Below, one piece after another: positions 47,038 to 55,349 of a DNA stretch of 64,000 nt. Source of the DNA: Beijerinckiaceae bacterium (GTDB lineage: Bacteria > Pseudomonadota > Alphaproteobacteria > Rhizobiales > Beijerinckiaceae); NCBI GenBank assembly GCA_947475995.1, contig CANJNI010000003.1, positions 62,001-126,000 of the forward strand. The letters run 5' to 3'. Made by a program: the position numbers and the translations under genes. The stretch's first letter is position 1, and each line of letters begins with the position of its first letter. Under the pieces are notes generated by a model. It was not told the origin of the DNA, made no database searches, and was given only the letters and a program-made list of their open reading frames with translations.

Positions 47038-47817
47038 ATGGGAAAGAAGATCGCCGATCTGGCGCAATTGCTGCACACGAGCGACGTGTTCGGCGAATTA
47101 CCGGAGAAAGCCCTCCGGGAAATCGCCGCGCGCGGCCGCGTCGAGCAGATGACCGAAAGCGTTCTGCTCGCCGCGCCGGGCGAAACCCCGACCCACCTTC
47201 ACTACGTTGTGGCGGGCAGCATCAACCTCACCTACACGACGCATGATGGAAGGGTCGCGGCGCTACCGATCTTCCGCGGGCACTGGGCCACATGGCTTGG
47301 ATGCTTCGCGCCATCGCCGGTCGATTACGCCATGTGGACCTCCCGCAAGGCGACGCTTGTCTCCTTTCCGACCGCCATCATCCGCCGCCATGTGGAGAAG
47401 GACCCGGAGGCGCTTCTCCATGTCATGCGGCACATCAGCGTCACCCTGCGATATCTGATCCGCTGGACGCTGCAATCGGCAGTCCTTTCGCCGGAAAAAA
47501 GGCTGGCGAGCTTCCTGCTGCTGGCGACCGAAATGGCTTCGGCGGGCGCATTCAGGGTCGACCAGATCAAGATTTCGCAGGAGCAGTTCGGCCAACTCGG
47601 GCTGGGCTCGCGCCAGCGCGTCGGGCGGCTGCTGCGCGATCTGGCGGGTCGTAACCTCATCATCATGAATTACGGCGAAGTTCACATTCCCGACCGGGCG
47701 AGCCTGGAGGCCTATGTGGATTCTCCCGATGATCCCGAAGATTCCGGCCCAGCTTGGCCGTCCCCTACCGCACGTGCGATAAGAGCCCATGGCCATCCTG
47801 ATTCCCTCAACGGGTGA
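47038..47817 (+). CDS. Crp/Fnr family transcriptional regulator
   Basis: A 259-residue regulator. Residues 15-130 form a cyclic-nucleotide-binding-type beta roll (LLAAPGETPTHLHYVVAGSI and the VSFPTAIIRRHVEK hinge), and 150-230 a helix-turn-helix (ISQEQFGQLGLGSRQRVGRL). The N-terminus has no cysteine cluster like that of Fnr, so it is not an iron-sulfur oxygen sensor, and the cAMP-binding arginine motif is not seen; its signal is unknown. It lies between the winged-helix gene and hemW and overlaps the hemW start by 29 bases. Confidence 0.88.
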   Translation: MGKKIADLAQLLHTSDVFGELPEKALREIAARGRVEQMTESVLLAAPGETPTHLHYVVAGSINLTYTTHDGRVAALPIFRGHWATWLGCFAPSPVDYAMWTSRKATLVSFPTAIIRRHVEKDPEALLHVMRHISVTLRYLIRWTLQSAVLSPEKRLASFLLLATEMASAGAFRVDQIKISQEQFGQLGLGSRQRVGRLLRDLAGRNLIIMNYGEVHIPDRASLEAYVDSPDDPEDSGPAWPSPTARAIRAHGHPDSLNG

Positions 47818-48967
47818 CGCGAACAATCCCGGATTCGGGGTCTATGTTCACTGGCCCTTCTGTCTGTCCAAATGCCCCTATTGCGACTTCAATTCGCATG
47901 TGCGGGCGACGGCCATCGACGAGCCGCGCTTTCTGGCCGCGTTCCGCAGCGAAATCGCGCATCGGGCGGCCCTGACGCCGGGACGCACCGTCAATTCGAT
48001 CTTTTTTGGCGGCGGCACGCCCTCGCTGATGAAGCCCGAAACGGTGGCGGGCCTGCTGGAAGCCATCGCGGCGCACTGGAGCGTTGCTCCAGACGCCGAG
48101 ATTACCCTTGAGGCCAATCCGACCTCGGTTGAGGCGGAACGATTTCGCGGCTACCGGTCTGCGGGCGTCAATCGCGTCTCGATGGGCATCCAGGCGCTGA
48201 ACGATGCGGACCTGAAGATGCTGGGGCGTCTGCACAGCGTCGAGGAGGCCATGCGGGCGCTCGACGTCGCGGCCTCCACCTTCGACCGCCACACGTTCGA
48301 TCTGATCTATGCACGCCCCGAACAATCGGTTGCGTCGTGGCGGGCCGAACTTTCAGAGGGGCTGCGGCGCGCCGGGGAACATATATCGCTCTACCAGCTT
48401 ACCATCGAGCCGGACACGATGTTCGAAAAGCTGTTTCAGGCGGGCAAGCTGCAAATGCCGGACGCGGATCATTCGCGCGCCCTGTGGGACGTGACGCAGG
48501 AGCTGACCACAAAAGCCGGAATGCCGGCCTATGAGGTTTCCAACCACGCAAAGCCGGGCGCAGAGAGCCGGCACAACCTGATCTACTGGCGCTATGGCGA
48601 ATATGCGGGCGTCGGCCCCGGCGCGCACGGGCGCATTCTGACCAATCGGGGGCGCATCGCGCAGGCGACCGAGCGGCATCCCGAAATGTGGCTGACGGTC
48701 GTCGAGTCGGACGGGCACGGCCTGATCGAAGACACGCCGCTTTCGGAATCCGAACAGGGCGACGAGTTCCTGCTGATGGGCCTGCGCCTGAGCGAAGGCA
48801 TCGACCCGGCGCGTTTCGAGGCGATCAGCGGGCGGGCGCTGGAAGAGGACCGCATTGTGTCGCTGATCGGCGACGGCATGGTCGAACGGACCGCCTCCGG
48901 CCGCCTGCGGGTGACGCAGGACGGCTTCCCGGTTCTGGATGCGGTCGTGGCTGATCTGGCGGCCTGA
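47789..48967 (+). CDS. hemW: Heme chaperone HemW (radical SAM family)
   Basis: A 392-residue protein related to oxygen-independent coproporphyrinogen oxidase but acting as a heme carrier. The iron-sulfur cluster cysteines are Cys25, Cys29 and Cys32 in CLSKCPYCDF. The SAM-binding region has FFGGGTPSLM and VSMGIQALND, and the C-terminal part has HNLIYWRYGEYAGVGPGAHG. The family lacks the extra cysteine of true HemN. ATG at 47789 lies inside the end of the Crp-type gene. In many relatives it follows rdgB directly. Confidence 0.95.
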   Translation: MAILIPSTGDANNPGFGVYVHWPFCLSKCPYCDFNSHVRATAIDEPRFLAAFRSEIAHRAALTPGRTVNSIFFGGGTPSLMKPETVAGLLEAIAAHWSVAPDAEITLEANPTSVEAERFRGYRSAGVNRVSMGIQALNDADLKMLGRLHSVEEAMRALDVAASTFDRHTFDLIYARPEQSVASWRAELSEGLRRAGEHISLYQLTIEPDTMFEKLFQAGKLQMPDADHSRALWDVTQELTTKAGMPAYEVSNHAKPGAESRHNLIYWRYGEYAGVGPGAHGRILTNRGRIAQATERHPEMWLTVVESDGHGLIEDTPLSESEQGDEFLLMGLRLSEGIDPARFEAISGRALEEDRIVSLIGDGMVERTASGRLRVTQDGFPVLDAVVADLAA

Positions 48968-48975
48968 GCCGCCAG
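48956..48975. terminator. Hairpin at the end of hemW
   Basis: CTGGCGGC, a CTGA loop and GCCGCCAG form a perfect eight-pair stem around the hemW stop codon. There is no T tract. It lies between convergent hemW and the DUF1330 gene. Confidence 0.35.
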
Positions 48976-48984
48976 AATTGCTGA

Positions 48985-49272
48985 TCAGGCGGCCGGAATG
49001 ATGCGCAGGTCGCGATCCGCGCCGCCCTTCAAGGCCGCCAGCGCCTTCTGGTAGTCCGGGCTGTCGTGAGCAGCCGTGGCGGCTTCGACGCTCGGGAATT
49101 CGATCACCACCGTGCGGGCCAGAATTCCCGACTCATAGGCCTTCACGGCGTCGCCGCGCGCCAGAAACTTGCCGCCCGCCGCCGCAATGGCCGGACCGGC
49201 GATCTGCGCATAGGCGGCGACCTTCGCGGGGTCGGAAATCGAGCGATACATGCAGATCCAGTAGGCGGCCAT
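48985..49272 (-). CDS. DUF1330 family protein
   Basis: A 95-residue dimeric alpha/beta-barrel-type protein: AYWICMYRSISDPAKVAAYA at the start, GGKFLARGDAVKAYESG in the middle and RTVVIEFPSVEAATAAHDSP followed by DYQKALAAL, which are the DUF1330 hallmarks. ATG at 49272 follows AGGAGA with a good distance; the 30 upstream codons of the open frame are rejected. Function unknown; relatives are small ferredoxin-like-fold proteins. It lies downstream of the transglutaminase gene on the same strand, 102 bases apart. Confidence 0.9.
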   Translation of the reverse strand: MAAYWICMYRSISDPAKVAAYAQIAGPAIAAAGGKFLARGDAVKAYESGILARTVVIEFPSVEAATAAHDSPDYQKALAALKGGADRDLRIIPAA

Positions 49273-49374
49273 CAATGTCTCCTGTCGGCGCAACGCGCGC
49301 CGGTGCGGCGCAAGACGCGCCGGTGCGGGCCGCAAAATGGCAGGGGCTTGGCGTGCGGGCAAGAGGTCCGGCGA

Positions 49375-50301
49375 TCAGTTCGCCACGATCAGAACTTCAA
49401 CCCGCATGTCCATGAAGGCATCGGTCATGCCGTGGAAACTGCCCGCGACCGGCATGACCTGCCGTATGTCGCGGCCCACGCCAACGGGAATCAAATTGAA
49501 GCTTCCGACGCTGCGATTGGTGGGATCGAACGTGATCCAGCCCGCGCCCGGCAAGTAGATCTCGGCCCATGCGTGCGTCGAGCCAACGCCGTAGGACCCA
49601 ACGAAGTCGCGATCCGGATTGTACAGATAACCGGACACGATCCGCGCCCCGAAGCCGAGCGCCCGCACCGCCTCCACCAGCAGCACCGCGAAATCCCGGC
49701 ACGATCCCCACCCGCGATCCAGCGTCTCCAGCGGCGTCTGGGTGCCTTCGTCGTCGCGGCTCTGGTAGTTGATCCAGCTGGAAATTCCGCCGCTGATGTC
49801 TTTCAGCAATGACAGCGTGTCCGTCGGATTCGATTTGATGAAGCGCCGCGCCCAGGCGCGAAGGCGACCCGCCGGATCGGCATATTGGGGCGCAGACAGA
49901 GCCCCCAGATCGGTCCATTCGGCGTCGCTGTACCGGAACGGATAGCTGATGGCCGAAAAATCCACGTCGAACACCGGCCAGGGCGCGGCCTCAAGCTGCA
50001 ATTCGGAGCGGCTGTCGATCACCAGATGATCGGTGTTACGCGAGAAGTGGACGGTCGCGATGCTGTTGCCGAAGACATCCTGCGCCCATGCGATCACCGC
50101 ATCAGCCGATACATCGAGGCTGTAGGACGTCAGTTTGAGGTCATGCCGCTCGCGCGGACGCAACATCATCCGATGTGGACCCAGCGAGACCGGACGGGCG
50201 TACCGGTAGGTGGTGCGATGACTGAGGTTCAGTCGGATCAATCTTTGTCCAGTGCTGGGCGTGAGGTTCTGCTTAACACCGGCGGGGCGGTTTCGCTTCA
50301 A
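49375..50301 (-). CDS. Transglutaminase-like cysteine peptidase domain protein
   Basis: A protein of up to 308 residues with the bacterial transglutaminase-like fold. A beta-rich N-terminal domain (SHRTTYRYARPVSLGPHRMM) precedes the catalytic triad: Cys near residue 200 in GWGSCRDFAVLLVE, His near 244 in STHAWAEIYLPG, and Asp near 259 in WITFDPTNRS. Such proteins often act as peptidases or amidases. No ATG start exists; TTG at 50301 or TTG at 50241 (LIRLNLSHRT) is likely, the second nearer the usual family start. No signal peptide. It diverges from the NMT1-like gene across an AT-rich gap. Confidence 0.85.
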   Translation of the reverse strand: MKRNRPAGVKQNLTPSTGQRLIRLNLSHRTTYRYARPVSLGPHRMMLRPRERHDLKLTSYSLDVSADAVIAWAQDVFGNSIATVHFSRNTDHLVIDSRSELQLEAAPWPVFDVDFSAISYPFRYSDAEWTDLGALSAPQYADPAGRLRAWARRFIKSNPTDTLSLLKDISGGISSWINYQSRDDEGTQTPLETLDRGWGSCRDFAVLLVEAVRALGFGARIVSGYLYNPDRDFVGSYGVGSTHAWAEIYLPGAGWITFDPTNRSVGSFNLIPVGVGRDIRQVMPVAGSFHGMTDAFMDMRVEVLIVAN

Positions 50302-50351
50302 AGATAATTCGTTCGCTTCCCAAAACTCACATTTTGATGTAAATTATTTTA

Positions 50352-50367
50352 ATTCCAATTCTGGAAT
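50352..50367. promoter_or_regulatory. Palindromic operator candidate between divergent genes
   Basis: ATTCCA, four bases and TGGAAT form a perfect inverted repeat inside an AT-rich stretch between the transglutaminase and NMT1-like genes, 24 bases before the latter's start. The regulator is unknown. Confidence 0.35.
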
Positions 50368-50390
50368 GTATTTACGGGAAAGGCCCCGCC

Positions 50391-51419
50391 ATGCTGGTCT
50401 CACGCCGCTCCGCGCTGCAAATGTCGGGCGCCGCCTTGCTGTCGGGCATGCCGTTCGGGGCGCTCGCCCAGACCGTCCCGATGCGGATCGGCTACGTGCC
50501 GGTGATCGGCGCAAGTGCGCTGTTCGTGCTGGACGGCGCGGGCTGGGCCAAGGAAGCCGGGCTCGACCTGAAACTCACCCGTTTTGATTCCGGCCCTGCG
50601 GCCATTCAGGCTTTCGGATCCGGGACGCTCGACGCGCTGGCGATCGGCGTTGCGCCGGTGGCGGTGGCGCGCGCCAAGGGGCTGGACGTGAAAGTCGTGA
50701 CGGCTGCCGGAACAGGCGGCTCCGCCTTCGTGGCGTCTGGCGCTCTGGCGGCGCATTTCGCAACAGCGGGCGGGGACCAGGCGAAAGCCTTCGCGGCCTT
50801 CCGGGCCGCCACGGGACGCAAGGCGAAACTGGCGACCCTGCCGCCCGGCGGGGTCCCGACGGTCGCGCTGAGCCACTGGCTGTTCAAGCTCGGCAAGGTC
50901 GATCCCGCCGATGTCGAGATCGCCCAGATGGGCATCGACGCCGTGCAGCAGGCGATGCTGGCCGGAACCGCCGATGGCGGCACTGTGCTGGAGCCTTCGG
51001 CGACGATCGTGACCGCCCGGAACCCGACGCTGAAACGCATCGCCACAGCGCAGCAGATGTTCCCCGAGATCCCCGGCGTCGTGATGGCCGTGACGGGCGT
51101 GTTCGAGAAGACGCAGCCCGCCGCGCTGGAGAAATTCGTCTCTCTGGTGATCCGCGCCACTGACCTGATCGTGAAATCGCCCAGGGACGCCGCGCCGCAT
51201 GTCTTGAAGACGCTCGGCGCAGGCCTTGTGGACGAAGCCACGATGACGCAGGCGCTCTCGTCGCCCGCAGCCGGCTACGTGAGCGATCCGCGCGTCATCG
51301 CTGGTCCCACACAGGCGATGCTCGCCTATCAGGTGGAACTCGGCGATTTTCCGACAGCTCCGCCGGTCACCGGTCTCATCGATGCGAGCTATTACGAGCG
51401 CGCAACGACGAGACGATGA
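50391..51419 (+). CDS. NMT1/SsuA-like ABC transporter substrate-binding protein
   Basis: A 342-residue exported protein. The N-terminus MLVSRRSALQMSGAALLSGM has a twin arginine before a hydrophobic stretch and may be a Tat or Sec signal, ending ALA-QT. The mature part has MRIGYVPVIGASALFVLDGA, GTLDALAIGVAPVAVARAKG and GGVPTVALSHWLFKLGKV, as in sulfonate, nitrate and thiamine-precursor binding proteins. It stands alone without permease or ATPase genes. An AT-rich, palindrome-bearing upstream region suggests regulated expression. The ligand is unknown. Confidence 0.85.
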   Translation: MLVSRRSALQMSGAALLSGMPFGALAQTVPMRIGYVPVIGASALFVLDGAGWAKEAGLDLKLTRFDSGPAAIQAFGSGTLDALAIGVAPVAVARAKGLDVKVVTAAGTGGSAFVASGALAAHFATAGGDQAKAFAAFRAATGRKAKLATLPPGGVPTVALSHWLFKLGKVDPADVEIAQMGIDAVQQAMLAGTADGGTVLEPSATIVTARNPTLKRIATAQQMFPEIPGVVMAVTGVFEKTQPAALEKFVSLVIRATDLIVKSPRDAAPHVLKTLGAGLVDEATMTQALSSPAAGYVSDPRVIAGPTQAMLAYQVELGDFPTAPPVTGLIDASYYERATTRR

Positions 51420-51476
51420 ACGTCATCGTGTTCGGATGATGAGGTCGGGCTTGCGCGCTTGAGTGAAGCGAGCGCT

Positions 51477-51665
51477 TCAGTGAAGCGTCTGATCGGGGAC
51501 CTTGGCTCGAAGTTTGACGATTTCGTCTTTCACCTGAAGCTTCTTGCGCTTCAATGCGGTGATCTCTCGCTCGGTCGAGGAAGGATGATGCTGAGCGGCA
51601 GTGATTTGCTTTTCCAGAGCCTGATGACGACGTTCAAGTTCAACAAGATGATTATGCAAAGACAT
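51477..51665 (-). CDS. DUF465 (YdcH-like) small protein
   Basis: A 62-residue helical protein: MSLHNHLVELERRHQALEKQ is followed by ALKRKKLQVKDEIVKL, the DUF465/YdcH two-helix coiled-coil pattern. ATG at 51665 follows AAGGAG; the 27 upstream codons in the open frame are not part of it. Function unknown. A second DUF465 gene is divergently placed 255 bases away. Confidence 0.85.
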   Translation of the reverse strand: MSLHNHLVELERRHQALEKQITAAQHHPSSTEREITALKRKKLQVKDEIVKLRAKVPDQTLH

Positions 51666-51920
51666 CGGGCAACTCCTTGAGTGCTGATGACCCGTTGAGT
51701 GTGCCACAGCTTTCGAATCCGGCAAGCGAAAACATGTCACAGCCACGTCACAAAAGCCGGACAGTTAAAGTTCAGCCCACGCAATTCGTCTAATGCGGCG
51801 CGCCGCACGAGCCATGATGCGGAGCTTGCTCATGGCGGTACGAACACCCATACTGTGCGCATTCGGCGAGCCGCATCCTGCGGTGATCGCACAAGGGCAT
51901 TCGGGCATCGCGGCGGGCGC

Positions 51921-52139
51921 ATGGCGGGCAAACTGACAGAAGAAGAATTGCAGGCCTTTGAGCTCGAAATCGAACGGCTGCGGCAGGAGCATCGCGACCT
52001 CGACGCAGCCATCGACGCGCTTGTGGCGGTCGGCACGCCGGACCAGTTGCAGCTTCAGCGGTTCAAGAAGCGAAAGCTCTGGCTGCGCGACAGGATTTCG
52101 TTTCTGGAAGACCAGACGACCCCGGATATCATCGCCTGA
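51921..52139 (+). CDS. DUF465 (YdcH-like) small protein, second copy
   Basis: A 72-residue helical protein with the DUF465 pattern: LQAFELEIERLRQEHRDLDA followed by QLQRFKKRKLWLRDRISFLE. ATG at 51921 opens MAGKLTEEEL. It is 81 bases upstream of purE on the same strand. It shares the fold but little sequence with the divergent copy at 51477-51665, suggesting an old duplication. Confidence 0.82.
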   Translation: MAGKLTEEELQAFELEIERLRQEHRDLDAAIDALVAVGTPDQLQLQRFKKRKLWLRDRISFLEDQTTPDIIA

Positions 52140-52220
52140 GGACGGTTCCGTCCTGCCGCTTGCCGACCCCGCCTGCATCGTCTATCCGGAACAGCTTCCG
52201 TCACGCACGAGAGCAGAATC

Positions 52221-52724
52221 GTGGCAGCAAGCCGACCTCCCGTCGCCATCATCATGGGCAGCCAGTCCGACTGGGCCACCATGCGAAACGCTGCCGAAAC
52301 GCTGGACAAGCTGGGCGTCGCCTATGACGCGCGCATCGTGTCGGCGCACCGGACGCCGGACCGGCTGGTCTCTTTCGCCAAATCCGCCAGGCAGGACGGC
52401 TTTCAGGTCGTCATCGCGGGCGCAGGCGGGGCGGCCCACCTGCCCGGCATGACGGCGGCCATGACGCCGCTTCCGGTCTTCGGCGTGCCGGTCGAGTCCA
52501 AGGCGCTCAGCGGGAAAGATTCCCTGCTTTCCATCGTCCAGATGCCGGCGGGGATTCCGGTCGGGACGCTCGCCATCGGGCGCGCCGGGGCGGTCAACGC
52601 CGCGCTGCTCGCGGCTGCCGTTCTGGCCCTGCACGATCCCGCGCTCGCGCAGCGGCTCGACGCCTTCCGGGCCGAGCAGACGAATTCCGTCGCCGAGAAG
52701 CCTTCCGACGAGGCCGGTCACTGA
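52221..52724 (+). CDS. purE: N5-carboxyaminoimidazole ribonucleotide mutase
   Basis: A 167-residue class I PurE that converts N5-CAIR to CAIR in purine synthesis. It has [48 protein letters not shown] and the conserved [20 protein letters not shown] loop. GTG at 52221 is the start. The stop overlaps the purK start by one base (TGATG), so translation is coupled. Confidence 0.97.
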   Translation: MAASRPPVAIIMGSQSDWATMRNAAETLDKLGVAYDARIVSAHRTPDRLVSFAKSARQDGFQVVIAGAGGAAHLPGMTAAMTPLPVFGVPVESKALSGKDSLLSIVQMPAGIPVGTLAIGRAGAVNAALLAAAVLALHDPALAQRLDAFRAEQTNSVAEKPSDEAGH

Positions 52725-53824
52725 TGACGCATATCGGGATCAGGCAGGGCGACACGGTCGGCATTCTGGGCAGCGGCCAGTTGGGGCGAATGCTGGCCTC
52801 CGCCGCCGCGCGGCTCGGCTTGCGCAGCCATGTCTATGCGCCCGAGAGCGGCCCCGCCTTCGACGTCGCCACGACGCATACGAGAGCAGAATACGACAAC
52901 GACGAGGCGCTGGCGAAATTCGCCGCAGAGGTCCACGTCATCACCTATGAATTCGAGAACGTGCCGGCGCATACGGCGGAGTTTCTCGTCGCGCGCCGTC
53001 AGGTGCATCCCAATCCGGTCGCGCTGGCGACCTCGCAGGACCGGCTGCTGGAAAAGCAGTTCCTCAACAGCCTCGGCATTCCGACCGCGCCGTTTGCGCA
53101 GGTCGATGACGGCGGCAGCCTCGCGCGCGCCGTGGCGCAGATCGGGCGTCCGTCCATCCTGAAGACGCGCCGTTTCGGATACGACGGCAAGGGACAGGCA
53201 ATGGTGCGTGAAGGCGCGGACCTCTCCGCCGTGTTTCGTGGCATCGGGGCGCAGCCGTGCATACTGGAAGGCGTGGTGGATTTCGCGCGCGAGATTTCGG
53301 TCGTGGGCGCACGGGGTTTCGACGGCTCCTTCGCTGCGTGGGACGTCTGCGAGAACACGCACGAGCATCACATTCTGGCGGTGACGCGCGCGCCCGCGAA
53401 CATTGCGCCTGAAACCGCCGCACAGGCCGTCGGGATGGCGTCGCGGATCGCCGAGGCGCTGAACTATGTGGGCGTGATCGCGGTGGAAATGTTCCACATC
53501 GTCAAGAAGCGCCCGAACGGCGAGGTGGTGGAATCGCTGGCCGTGAACGAGCTTGCGCCGCGCGTTCACAATTCCGGCCACTGGACGCTCGACGGTTCGG
53601 TGACGAGCCAGTTCGAGCAGCATATCCGGGCGATCTGCGGATGGCCGCTTGGCTCAACGCGCCTGCACGCACCCGTTGAGATGCGCAATCTCATCGGAAG
53701 CGATGTCGACATGTGGCGCGAGTTGCTGAACGAGCCGGGCGTCTGCCTGCATCTTTATGGCAAGCGTGAGGCGCGTCCCGGCCGCAAGATGGGTCACTTC
53801 ACGCGGCTCTTGCCGCAAGAGTGA
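52724..53824 (+). CDS. purK: N5-carboxyaminoimidazole ribonucleotide synthase
   Basis: A 366-residue ATP-grasp enzyme making N5-CAIR from AIR, bicarbonate and ATP. Marks are VGILGSGQLGRMLASAAARL, VITYEFENVPAHTAEFL, the ATP-grasp RPSILKTRRFGYDGKGQAMV, VNELAPRVHNSGHWTLDG and the SQFEQHIRAICGWPLG end region. It follows purE with a one-base overlap. The last 26 bases overlap the 3' end of the convergent ABC permease gene. Confidence 0.97.
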   Translation: MTHIGIRQGDTVGILGSGQLGRMLASAAARLGLRSHVYAPESGPAFDVATTHTRAEYDNDEALAKFAAEVHVITYEFENVPAHTAEFLVARRQVHPNPVALATSQDRLLEKQFLNSLGIPTAPFAQVDDGGSLARAVAQIGRPSILKTRRFGYDGKGQAMVREGADLSAVFRGIGAQPCILEGVVDFAREISVVGARGFDGSFAAWDVCENTHEHHILAVTRAPANIAPETAAQAVGMASRIAEALNYVGVIAVEMFHIVKKRPNGEVVESLAVNELAPRVHNSGHWTLDGSVTSQFEQHIRAICGWPLGSTRLHAPVEMRNLIGSDVDMWRELLNEPGVCLHLYGKREARPGRKMGHFTRLLPQE

Positions 53825-55349
53825 ACTTGCCGCTCCCCGGCCGGTTGAACCACAACAGTCCCAGCGCCATCGCGGCCGGAACCAGCATCAGCCAGCTCCC
53901 GACGGCCGCCAGAACCATGCCGACTGCCCAGAGCAGCGAGAGCGCATGTTCCATGACGCCGACAAGCTTTGACTGCGAGTGACGTCGCAGGACCTGCGCA
54001 CGGCCGCCGGGCTTGGGATGCCAGAGATTGAGCAAAGCCGTCGAAGCCCCTGCGGCAGCGCAGAAGATGGATGCGACCAGCGCGGTCCAGAGCGAGAAGA
54101 ATGCGAGACCGAGGATCGGCGGCGCGATGAACAGGATCAGCGGCAGCGCGATGGCTTCGAGCTTGCGGCGTTCGATCTGGGCCTTCGCGACGGGCGCAGT
54201 CGCCAGAAATTCGGCGGCGTCCTCGCTGGAGATCGCCAGCCATGCGAGCGATGCGGCGATCTGCGAGGCAATCACCACGATGGCGGGCGCGACCGACAGG
54301 CCGATGTTGCCGTCTTCGCCCTGACTGCGCCAGATCACGATCGCGACCGGCAATGTATAGATGATCTGCAAGAGGATTTGCGACACGAGCCACGGATCGC
54401 GCGCCAGCAGTTTCCACTCCTTGCGTCGCAGGCTGGAGCCAAGGTTCGCCCGGAACCGTTTCGCCTCGCGCATGCGGCGCTCGCGCACTTTCTTCGGCGC
54501 AACGCTGGCGGAGCGAATGGCGCTTTGGGCGAAGCGATTGCCAAGCATCACGGTCGTGGCGAGGAAGAAGGCGAGCGACACAGCACACCACAACAACAGA
54601 TCCGTCGTTTCGCCGGCCGCGGCCCGCACCGGCAGCCAGAGCCAGCCGTTCCGGTCGAACAGCGAACCTGCCTGCGGATTTTCGATACTGGCGACGATGC
54701 TGTCGCGGGTCGCGGCCGGCAGTACGTGGACGGCCTGAAGCGCCAGTACGAAGCCCGCGCCGATGATCGTGGCGGCGATCTGCGAAATCACGCGCGTCAG
54801 GCGCGGACCGGCGATCATGAACAGCGCCAGCGTGATGCAAAGGCCGAGCGCCGTCGCGAAAAGCGCGGTGGCAACCAGCGCCGGAAACACGGCCAGCCAG
54901 TGCGGCCCGTCGATGAGCGCATTCATGTTGACGATGGGCACGAGGAAGATCGCCACGGAGCCGAGCGCCTCGATGGCGGTCGCGACGGCATGCGCGCCCA
55001 GGATGGTGCGCGAGGGCATCGGCGATGCGAACAGCAGATCGAGATCGCCGCGCGAATAGAGGGCGCGCGTGGCGCTCGTGAGAGCCTGCGAGATCAGCCA
55101 CGGCATCACGAAAAGACAGGCCGAGGCCAGCGCCGGATAATACAGCCGCGCGCCGCCCGGCATTGTCTGCAGAGAAGCGAACCAGCCCGCGACCGGCCAT
55201 GCGATCAGATGGAAGACGGCGAAACAGAGACCTACGATCAACGCGACGGTTGTCGTCCGCAGCTTGCCGAACATGCTCCGGAAGCGCCGCCAGCCGAGCC
55301 TCAGGTCATGCGCCACCAGCCACGCAAAGGAGCCGGGACGGAAGCTCAC
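53799..55349 (-). CDS. ABC exporter permease (ABC-2 type)
   Basis: A 516-residue membrane protein with about 12 predicted transmembrane helices, among them TTTVALIVGLCFAVFHLIAW, LYYPALASACLFVMPWLISQ and QIAATIIGAGFVLALQAV. A central cytoplasmic stretch carries FRANLGSSLRRKEWKLLARD. It is the membrane half of an exporter whose ATPase gene overlaps its start by four bases. The exported substrate is unknown. Its coding end overlaps purK by 26 bases. Confidence 0.85.
   Translation of the reverse strand: MSFRPGSFAWLVAHDLRLGWRRFRSMFGKLRTTTVALIVGLCFAVFHLIAWPVAGWFASLQTMPGGARLYYPALASACLFVMPWLISQALTSATRALYSRGDLDLLFASPMPSRTILGAHAVATAIEALGSVAIFLVPIVNMNALIDGPHWLAVFPALVATALFATALGLCITLALFMIAGPRLTRVISQIAATIIGAGFVLALQAVHVLPAATRDSIVASIENPQAGSLFDRNGWLWLPVRAAAGETTDLLLWCAVSLAFFLATTVMLGNRFAQSAIRSASVAPKKVRERRMREAKRFRANLGSSLRRKEWKLLARDPWLVSQILLQIIYTLPVAIVIWRSQGEDGNIGLSVAPAIVVIASQIAASLAWLAISSEDAAEFLATAPVAKAQIERRKLEAIALPLILFIAPPILGLAFFSLWTALVASIFCAAAGASTALLNLWHPKPGGRAQVLRRHSQSKLVGVMEHALSLLWAVGMVLAAVGSWLMLVPAAMALGLLWFNRPGSGKFTLAARAA

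Noticed and set aside
53794-55200. 468-codon frame on the same strand as the ABC permease
   Set aside because: Out-of-frame shadow of the permease; rich in Arg and lacking the hydrophobic helices seen in the true frame.
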